A DNA stretch of 64,000 nt from Polytrichum commune (lineage: Eukaryota; Streptophyta; Polytrichopsida; Polytrichales; Polytrichaceae), in NCBI GenBank assembly GCA_950295325.1, contig OX485805.1, positions 10,232,501-10,296,500 of the forward strand, written 5' to 3'. Within the stretch, counting starts at the first letter, position 1; each line of letters opens with the position of its first letter. Made by a program: the position numbers and the translations under genes. Below, piece by piece: positions 55,901-64,000 of this stretch. Under the pieces are notes generated by a model. The model ran no database searches and was not told the origin of the DNA. It saw nothing but the letters and a program-made list of their open reading frames with translations.

Positions 55901-56122
55901 CGGTAAGCACACCGGCTTGCACCTCACATCTATCATGTGAGTTTCAAAGAAGGTGGCCTTCACAATGACATGCATTTCATCTATTTCACATGGTGTGAAA
56001 TTTTGATAAAATTCCAATGTCCCACATTGAAAGGTTACATGCATCGCGGCCTCCTTTGTCTCATGCGGTTCGCCTTTTCCAAACCGCACCTTGGTGGGCT
56101 TCACCACTCTACCAATCGGCAA
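55733..56122 (-). pseudogene. Protease-like segment of the retrotransposon
   Basis: Encodes C-G-T-L-E-F-Y-Q, E-I-D-E-M-H-V-I-V-K-A-T-F-F and M-I-D-V-R-C-K-P-V, typical of the aspartic-protease-to-RT stretch of plant chromoviruses. The D-S/T-G active site is not visible. Confidence 0.45.
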
Positions 56123-56249
56123 ACCCCAGCTCCCTTGTGAGCTTTGGGGTCATGAAAGAATGCCTTAACTCTTTGTCAACCCATGAGACAAGCCTCCCAT
56201 TCATTTGAGCCTCAAGGTACAAAATACTTGGCCTCGGCTTAAGGCTACT

Positions 56250-56585
56250 AGCCTTGGCCACAAAGCCATCGTCCAACATTTGGTCCTCGGCAACTTGGCT
56301 TGGCTTGGTCCGCAAAGCCAACTTTAAACATTTCGTCCGCGGGACAAATTGGTTTGGTGCCACAAAACCAATTTCTAATAATTTGTCCGCAAAACAAACA
56401 TGTTTTGCCTTGGTAGTACAAAGCCACCTTCCCACACTCCGTCCGCGGCACGAACATGAATTGCCTTGGTAGGACAAACCCACCTCCCAACATTCCGTCC
56501 GCGGCACAAGTATGATTTGCTTTGGAAGCATAAATCCACCTTTCAACATTCCGTCCGCGGCACCAACATGTTTTGCCTAAGTAAA
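56250..56585 (-). repeat. Tandem repeat of about 68 bp in the gag-like region
   Basis: About five imperfect units containing 'attccgtccgcggcac' and 'tgccttggtaggacaaa'. On the minus strand each reads as a Cys/Gly/Arg-rich peptide of about 22 residues. It may be an expanded protein repeat. Confidence 0.65.
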
Positions 56586-57220
56586 ATGGACCAAACAATT
56601 TGCACTCATTTCTTTGGGACCTACTTTGGCTAAAGCCACTTGTGGTGATGCGCCGCCGAACTTCTCTTTGGGACCATTGGCTTCAATGCTCTTGCAAACT
56701 TGATGGTCCCCACCGTGTCCTCAAGAAGCCTTGGGGACTTAAACAAGGCATCCACCACCCGCTTTTAAAACCCCACCTAAAAGGATGCATTTCTTAGAAA
56801 GCTCGTCCGTTTTAGGTGTATCCTTCATTTGTGCGTTTGAATAGCGCACATAGGCCTTAAGAGGCCCCGGGTGCCTCATTAGCACTAAATTCATTCCAAC
56901 ATCAATACCTTCCAAGCATTTCGAATTGGAATTTCAATCCAACATTAATGCCCTCCAAGGTTTTGGGTGCTTTCGGTATTCTAGGCCCCAAATGTTTTTT
57001 GAGGTTTGAGGGAGCCCTTTTCAAAGCACTCCTCCATTTTCCTTACCAAATCCACCCTCATGCCCACCATTGTCATTTGAACCAATGGTATGGTCAAATT
57101 CCACTTGCACATGATCCTTGTTCCAATTTGAGCCTCACAACCTTTTGGAAACCCCGGGCTCACCATCATAACCCGCATTTTTGATACCCATGTTTCCCTC
57201 AAAGTGCAAGCTCAAAACTT

Positions 57221-57240
57221 GGAACCCTGCTCTGATACCA
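57221..57240 (-). promoter_or_regulatory. Primer binding site, initiator-Met tRNA
   Basis: On the minus strand TGGTATCAGAGC starts two bases after the 5' LTR. It is the standard plant PBS complementary to the 3' end of initiator-Met tRNA and fixes the element's orientation. Confidence 0.85.
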
Positions 57241-57242
57241 CG

Positions 57243-58234
57243 TGTCGCAACCCTTGCTAGCCCCCCTTGACAATCTTGCCAATTTTCATTTCTACCAAAG
57301 GTTACGAGCGCTAACCATTCGCATTCCGCCATGCTAATGGATAGCTCCTCTTACCCCGGACCAATAGTTCATAGGAGGGAACCAACCCTCCTACTTTGCT
57401 TTCGGGACTCACCCCTTAATCGCTAACCAACCCCTTTAATCGGTAACCAATCCTTAGATGTGGACTTCCATCCATGGAAGTCCAATCTTATGTTGATCAT
57501 CGCGTTGCCGGAGCAACACTACAACAACCCGAACCATACTAGGCAACTATGGCCTCACATTAGGCCAATGCCAATGGAGGCCGTGCCGTTCGGCCTCGGG
57601 TGGGTGAGGCCACACCACCTCACCCATATAAGCCTCTAGGACCCTACGCGGGGCCCCTATCCCACCGTCAACCAACCTCTTGTCTGCCTACCAAGAGTTG
57701 GGGCCAAGTGGACAATTTCCTTTAGCTGCTGGGCCTAGAACCCCCCAGCAGCTTCAGACCATCATAACTTCCTTGTATGATGTCTGATCATAACAACCAA
57801 CCGCTCCATCCTCATCTACGCTTCACGTAGATGCCGATGGACTCCTCACTTGCTCCATTCGAGCAAGTCTTGGGGAAGTTATGCCTGTTTGAACCTTGGC
57901 AGTCCCGGGAATCCCTCCCAGGCACTGCTGTAGCAGGGCGCTGTCCCGGGACAGCGCCCCACTCAAATGGCCATAACTCCTAGCTCACACCTCCGATTGA
58001 GGTGTTCTTGAGCATTCTAGAATCACCACGCCATGAGCTACGCATAGCTCATGGCCTTATCCTTGTGCCTCCTAGTCTTCGTGGGTGGGAGGCGTTCCCA
58101 ACGCCCGGGGCCCTCACCCACACTAGGATCACTTGGGCCCTCTCACCAACAGCGCCACAAGTCCCGGGTGTCACTCCGGGGTCCCCCTTGTGCCCATGGT
58201 GTTTCGGGCACTCCTCATGGAGAGGTGCGCGACA
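57243..58234 (-). repeat. 5' LTR
   Basis: 992 bp, nearly identical to 51128-52119 (about six visible substitutions). Followed on the plus strand by the CACCC duplication. Confidence 0.9.
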
Positions 58235-58239
58235 CACCC

Positions 58240-61200
58240 CCTTTCGAGGGAGCCTAAAAGTATCACACAAGCCCTTCGGTGAAGGTGGCCTGCATTTGCA
58301 GGCGCCCAAGCCGAACCCGGATGATAGGTGTATAACGTGAGTAGTTAGATTTTTAAGGGAGATTAAATATGCGTCGCAGTACCTCCGGAGGTTAGGCCTT
58401 AGTTTTTTACTAGTGTGGCTTTAAACTCCACTAACCAATTTCATATCTAGTTCTAACCTTAACCTACAACCTATTCTACGCGCAGACGCACCAGCCTTGA
58501 AACCAAGGCAATCCTAATTTGTGAATTGGGATGGTTCTGATACACCCAACCGGGTGTGACTCATACCACCCTAACTCAACGAACGGAATAACGACAATTT
58601 GATGGACCATTCAATTCTTCCTATTTCTTTATTTAGTTCTATTTAGTTTTCTAAGCGGGGGAACTTGGCCTAAGTCCCACCTTTCACACAAATTCCTTCT
58701 TAATTACTTACTTTTGTTTGCACGTCCTAACTTACTACATTAACATATTAGGCATCACCCCTTACCTCGGGTCTCTTGCCAACAAGGGTTTACGATTTAT
58801 TTGGTATGTTTTGATTGTTAAATGTATTTACACTGGATAGACCACGAAATGCAACTCAATGGGACCAGGGTGACGGGCGACCTGTAGGTTCAACCTGTTG
58901 CGCAATCTTCATAAATTGGGGCCATTACTCCCAATCTATGGGGCCAACAACATAATAGTGGATTCGCGGGTCATTAACTCCACCTTTCCACCAACAACAT
59001 TCAGAGTGGTCGTGTCGGTGATTAATCCGACTTACCACACACGAAACTTGCTAATAAATGAAGCTACTACCACAAAACATACCAAGGGCCCCGAAAACAA
59101 TGGAATTGGGTACTCCCTTGGCGGTCAAGTGGTCAAGCCACTTGACCTTACGAGATAGGTGAGTGGGTTTAGAGATGCGTACCTTAGCCGTGCTCCCTCC
59201 AATCCTAAATGGAAGGCTTAAGGTTAGTTAATTTACCTCAATTTTCCTCGGTTGATTTGGGCTTGATGTAGGCCGAGCCGCTACCTCCTTCCTTGCTCCA
59301 CTTTCCGAGCGTCGACCTTGCCTCCTTCTTTGTAACTAGTTTGGTAGTAAGCGTACCTTAGTTAACAATTAAAATATAAAGTGTTATTCTGCCCTGTAAT
59401 TTAATCCTAAGCATAATATTTATACTTAGTGCACCAAATTATCTTTCCAATGATCTAAAAATCACTCTAATCGGATAAGAAATGCAAAAGTTATGAGGGT
59501 TGGAAGTGTGAGGTCGATTCAACCGACCCTTCCAACCCACCTATCTACCTTCTAACTTCAAAAATTCATAGCACATTCCTTACTACTTGGATCTAGGCTT
59601 TCCTTATACCATTGGAAAGCTATGAACAAGCTCTAACTAGAAAAAATTATGACATCAGCAGGTTAAGCTAATAGAAATTCAGCGGACTCCTTGTAACACA
59701 GCAGTCAATCAAGAAGGCTTAAACTATGTATCTCGCCTTCAACCATTCATATCTAATTCAAATCTTAGTCAAATCAAACGTTCTATATGACCCTGGAGAG
59801 ATATTAAAAAGATGTATTTGATAAAAATATGTGATTAGAAAGGTAAGCCGAAGTGAACCCAGCAGGTCCTCTGTAATGCAGCAGTCAACCAAAAGTTCTC
59901 AAACTATGTGTCCCATCTTGCACAATTCATATCTAATTCAAATCATGCTCAAATCAAATGTTCTAAGCCATTTTGGAAAGCTACACAAAAGTTCTACTTG
60001 GGAAAAATATAATTTCTTGGAATAAAAATTCCTATTGGGCTCGCAGGTCTGATCCAGCAGCCGCTACCCACAAGACCGCCCAGTTTTTCTACTCCATCTT
60101 TGAAAATCCATAACTAATTGTCATCTCAACCAAATCACAAATGGGAAACGGCTATGGATAGCTATATGAAATCTCTCTAAGAGAAAAATGATAAGTATCT
60201 TGTTCTAGCTTTTGAACTAAGCCTTCAGGGCATTGGCAGATGAGGTCTATAATGCCTCTACTCAAAACTCTACCATCCAACCTACCTCTACAAAAGAAGG
60301 AATAATTTTGTTGGTGTGTTAATAAACACACAACCTAACTAGGAGAGAGAGAGTAGAGGAGGTTCTCAAGCCTTTCTTTTAGACCATTGAGAATACATGC
60401 TAAAGGATTTTTTCCTAACTACATTGAAGCAGGGCTTCGCCCAAAAACTAGAGAAAGAGAGAGAGCTACAAGGTGGAAGGAGGGGTTTTTAAACCCTCTC
60501 ACAAAAGGGTTGGACCCCTCCTCCACCGGATCCATTTTTCAAACCCTTTCCCAAAATTTTGGCTCGGGGGTTTTCCCGGTTGAGGTTGCCATCCTCTCGC
60601 CGAGGTGGCTCCGACAAAAAACCTTTAGAAATCTTTCTAATTTTTCCGCCATCGAGTTGGCAAGGGGGCAAGTGGGCAAGTAGCCCCCTTGCTCTCTTTC
60701 TTTTTTGTCTTCAAAAGTCTTCAAGCCGATTTTATCTTCTTACCTAAACCACCTCTAATAGTCTTGTGTGCCTCACACTAACTAATAAACTAACACTTGC
60801 TTAGCTAGCATCTACTAACATTTGCTTAATAGCTAGCATCTACTAATATTTTCTTAATAGCTAGCATCTACTAATATTTGCTTAGCTAGTTGTTTTTACT
60901 AGCTAGCACATTTTTTCTACTTTGCTATCTTCTAGCACTACTTAGTTTCATTTTGACCTTCCTTCTTCTAGGCTAAATGCTAAATGAACTAATTTTCCCT
61001 AAATTCCCTATCAATTCTAACTTTTAATGCTAACATTCTAACTAAAAGTGATCCCGCAGAGTGGTGGACCACTCCAAGGGTTCACACTATATTGAGAACA
61101 ATCTCAAATATATTATATGTTCTAATATCCCAAATCTATGATGTGTGGACATAAGCACATATGGTAGAGCACTCTACACCAACTTCATCAACAAAAACAC

Positions 61201-61535
61201 TTTGGGTAGAGCACTCCAAACTAGTTTCACCCAAAAAATATATTAAATGATTTCTATTATTAGCATGGTCACTAAAATATAGACATTGCAACATACAAAG
61301 TGCATGCAATAATTGCATATTTCTTCAATGGACAATTTAGTCCCAAACTTAATAAAAAAATGAACTTCACATTTGTATTGAAATATAGTAAATGGATATT
61401 CATCCAACCCCAAACAATATAGCATTCGCAAGTTCTATCCAAACTTTGCCCCAAGTTTGAGGAGCACACATATGAGTAATATATATTCGTCGAATTACAG
61501 TTTACACTATAATCATGCTAACACAATCCTACCAA
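58240..61535. other. AT-rich spacer with degenerate repeats, no supported gene
   Basis: An open frame at 58898-59158 matches nothing I recognise. From about 59560 to 60230 an imperfect unit of about 170 bp recurs about four times ('ttcatatctaattcaaatc' and 'caatcacatgttct'-like words). At 60775-60905 a 30-40 bp unit around 'ttgcttagctagcatctact' repeats about four times. I saw no LTR borders. Confidence 0.5.
60775..60905. repeat. Short tandem repeat 'agctagcatctactaa'
   Basis: Four imperfect copies with a period of about 30-40 bp. Low complexity. Confidence 0.7.
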
Positions 61536-61539
61536 CTTC

Positions 61540-64000
61540 TCATTCAACGTGGGTTGCTTCTTCTGCGATCCGAGCAAGGTTATCTTTTGCAAAAGTTATG
61601 TACTTTTGAGGGATGGACACCGATCCACTATGATTTTTCCGTGGTTTCCATGCTATGAATATGGAATCTGTATCTACCCAAGAAGGACCGTGCTCAGAAT
61701 CCACCTTCCACCGAAAGTGTTGGTTTGTATCCCAGCCTGTATAATGCCGAACAACATCTTCATTCCGTGCTGTCGGTTGGTAGTACTCTACTTGTATTTG
61801 TCGAAAATGAGGGCTGGAAGTTACAAAATTTGGTTTGGACAAAGCTTTTGCCACCCACACTGGCTTTGCATATGTCTCATCTCCAGGGCGCAAAATGAGC
61901 ATATAACCTTCATGACAATCCACTGCAATGCGGAAAGATGGTGGCGGACGACTACTAAAAGGCCCCACGTAATGGTCGTCCACATCAAACTCCTCTCGAA
62001 CCTCTCCATTTCCCAAAAGACTAGCCTCCGAAGGTTGTACATTGACACGTGTTTTTGGCCAAAATCCATGCCTTAAAGTAAGGGGTGTATCTTGATGAAG
62101 GTTTGCCAAAGCGCCACGTACACGTGTCCAATATTGTATCCAACTTCCGTAACGAAGCCAACACGATCCACCAACATCCGCTACCCTCAAACTCTCCCAA
62201 TATTGTATGAAGCCTGATATGCCTTTACCAATATCCTCCAAATTCTTCATGGGTATTGGTTTGCAAGGCTTAGGCTCTTCGTTTGGCAACATCGTCATTC
62301 CCTCCCCATCAACACGCCATACAAGGAGTCCCTCCGGCGGGCTCCAGTCTTGTGACGTGCACAACAACTTGTATTGCATGGTGGGGATACCATCGTCACG
62401 CACGTAGAACCGAAATTGTTGTGCCTTCGTATGTCCGATCAATCGGTGAGCTCCGCTTCGAATATACGGTTCTATAAATGCCTTGAAGTCTGGAACCTCC
62501 TCGATCATATGGGGGATGACGGGAATGTTCTCCAAATTCATGTACGACTTCATCAACAATGGAATTGTTGGAAAATCCTCCTCGCGCAACTTCATGCTCC
62601 ACCGCCCAAAAGATGCATCAATATCATCGTGCGTGTGGCCTACCAATAGAAAGGATACAAAAACCTCTTTGAAAATGCCTTTCGCAACCAACAACGACCA
62701 ATATGCAAAAACATATCTACTTTTATTGTCCTTCGCACAATTGTCCAATTGGACACGCAGAGTTGCGGGCAAATTCTTGGCAATCACATCTTCACTTGGT
62801 GGCTCCGGCAACGAGTGCACGCATACATCTCTTCCATCCAAGACCGCTTCATATAGAGGTGTTGATCCCGAGTTTTCAAATAACAATCTTGATGAATAGG
62901 ACGGCGGTTTCTCCAAATCACGTAAAAGCTTTGCAAATGACCTTATCGTGTGGTTTGAATCCGCCGGATACAAATCAAGAGCATAATGAGCATACTTGAC
63001 ATCACCATGTCCATGTGCAATCATTCCTGCAATACCAACCCAATGGTTTAATATTCAACTATAACACCAAAAAATTTACATGGTGTACATCTATGGCCCC
63101 AAGTACAAACCTAAAAGCACAAAATTGTGTTTAGGTAATGCAATGCAATTGTTTTCAAAATCACCTGTAATCTATACATGAAGCTTAAAAAGGCCGTCCG
63201 TGGCTTTTATTCGATTTGCAAAGCATGGTGAGGTTATTTTGGCATGGTCCATTTTGTCATGGATAATTGTAAGGACCTCCAAAGGCCTAGAGATGGACAA
63301 AGCTCTATTTGAGTCGTAATCATTACGGTGTGCCTCTTGCATGTTCACATGCTTGAAATAGTTCATTTGATGTGCGGCATAGGACTCTGTCCCCATCGTG
63401 TGTGCATCTCGAAGGCGTTTCAACTTCTCGCATTTGGAACAATGGGTAAATTTGTCGCCTCGTCTTTTTGTGATGTATTCGCTACAGTTCGATTTTTTGA
63501 TTGCACTCAGTTTCGACAACGAAATAGGGTCCAGCCCGGCCTTCTCGCCAACTGCGTTTACGTCCAACAATAGTCTTTTTATTTCGTGCCTGTAGGAAGA
63601 ACCTTCTCCACAACCTTTTCACCGGTTGCGAGTGTGCGTGTTTTGTGCGGCATTGCATCGGCAAGGGGGACAATGATGGTTGTCAGAGTGGTTGTTGCTT
63701 GTCTCGTTGCTTCCCTTGGTTTCTTTAAGCCCGTGTTCCCATGGTGACAGGAACGGCGGCCTTCCTTGGCATACGCGGCTTGTCTATAAAATTCCGCTTT
63801 CGACACACCGTGAATGGTGTACCATGCCGTACAACACACGTCTATGCTCTCAAGGGTGATGACCTTGCGACCCGCTCCGTTCACATGTATCGCCCTATAG
63901 ACATCAAGTTTTTTGGTGGATCTTAGACGGAAATCTCCAAGCCACATTTCCTCACGGATGGCCTTCAATTTATCCCTTGGGAACAATTGGCAACAACGAT
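61540..64000 (-). pseudogene. DUF7869-like (transposase-like) gene, partial, with lesions
   Basis: The minus-strand gene enters from beyond the right edge. The N-terminal visible part (63986-63579) has V-C-C-T-A-W-Y-T-I-H-G-V-S. Next is F-T-H-C-S-K-C-E-K-L-K-R-L-R-D and H-D-K-M-D-H-A-K (to 63172), then an intron at 63164-63027 (ACAG/GTGATT, GGTATTGCAG). The main exon (63026-61540) holds L-D-N-C-A-K-D-N-K-S-R-Y and V-G-H-T-H-D-D-I-D, the hallmark of the DUF7869 family, which is thought to be an RNase H-like transposase core in selfish elements. Lesions: a TAA with a frameshift near 63575-63590 and an in-frame TAG at about 63172 just before the intron. The long main exon is intact, so decay is recent. 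It could belong to the TIR element beginning at 51024, but that link is unproven. Confidence 0.65.

Larger units (their letters stand above)
51128..58234 (-). mobile_element. Complete Ty3/gypsy chromodomain LTR retrotransposon, 7.1 kb, defective
   Basis: Two 992-bp LTRs (51128-52119 and 57243-58234) are flanked by CACCC at 51123-51127 and 58235-58239. On the minus strand the order is LTR, PBS, gag-like, protease-like, RT remnant, RNase H, integrase, chromodomain, polypurine tract, LTR. Integrase after RNase H marks Ty3/gypsy. The LTRs differ at about six places by eye, so the insertion is recent, yet the coding region is broken and the RT core is missing. It inserted about 100 bp inside the TIR element starting at 51024. 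Confidence 0.9.

Noticed and set aside
58898-59158. 86-codon ORF
   Set aside because: It starts at a non-ATG codon, matches nothing, and lies in AT-rich spacer DNA.

Overview
The window looks like repeat-dominated nuclear DNA from a plant or other streptophyte. The evidence is short spliceosomal introns with GT/AG borders, LTR elements primed by initiator-Met tRNA, a chromodomain Ty3/gypsy element, a MULE-type transposase with a SWIM finger, and a 600-aa ORF resembling plant transposon proteins. The style of the MULE and DUF7869-like genes leans me towards a spore-bearing plant (bryophyte, lycophyte or fern), but the sequence alone does not settle the species. I see no rRNA, tRNA, CRISPR or bacterial operon structure.

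Layout. 1-6.5 kb: AT-rich intergenic DNA with one small secreted-protein gene (3998-4387). 6.48-22.85 kb: one terminal-inverted-repeat (TIR) DNA transposon bounded by AACACTATATTCG ends and a 4-bp ACCT duplication. It is full of ~22-bp palindromes and carries a decayed FCP1-like gene. Two LTR-like units (9297-13423 and 19582-22328) have inserted into it. 24.5-28.35 kb: a minus-strand MULE transposase gene split by a solo LTR and cut by a second LTR. 28.35-34.2 kb: satellites and a gene with a degenerate FCP1-like domain. 34.2-40.3 kb: a second copy of the 4.1-kb LTR-like unit, with another solo LTR nested in it. 40.3-41.7 kb: the tail of another FCP1-type transposon gene. 42.7-50.9 kb: the best-preserved copy of that gene. 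Its exons encode a ParB/sulfiredoxin-like DGQH domain, a region resembling a DNA methyltransferase motif I, a coiled coil, an FCP1-like phosphatase domain and a conserved tail. Its introns contain the palindromes. 51.1-58.2 kb: a complete young LTR retrotransposon (minus strand) that has lost the reverse-transcriptase core. 61.5-64 kb: a minus-strand DUF7869-like gene with several lesions, running off the right edge.

How it fits together. The window records nested insertions. Single LTR-like units with exact 5-bp duplications (GTACG, ACACA, GGTAC, GCAGG) outnumber the one intact LTR element, so LTR-LTR recombination seems frequent. The most interesting system is the TIR family seen at 6.48, 22.85, 41.69, 50.94 and 51.02 kb. 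It combines dense palindromes with a ParB-like/methylase-like/FCP1-like gene. I do not recognise this combination as a described transposon superfamily.
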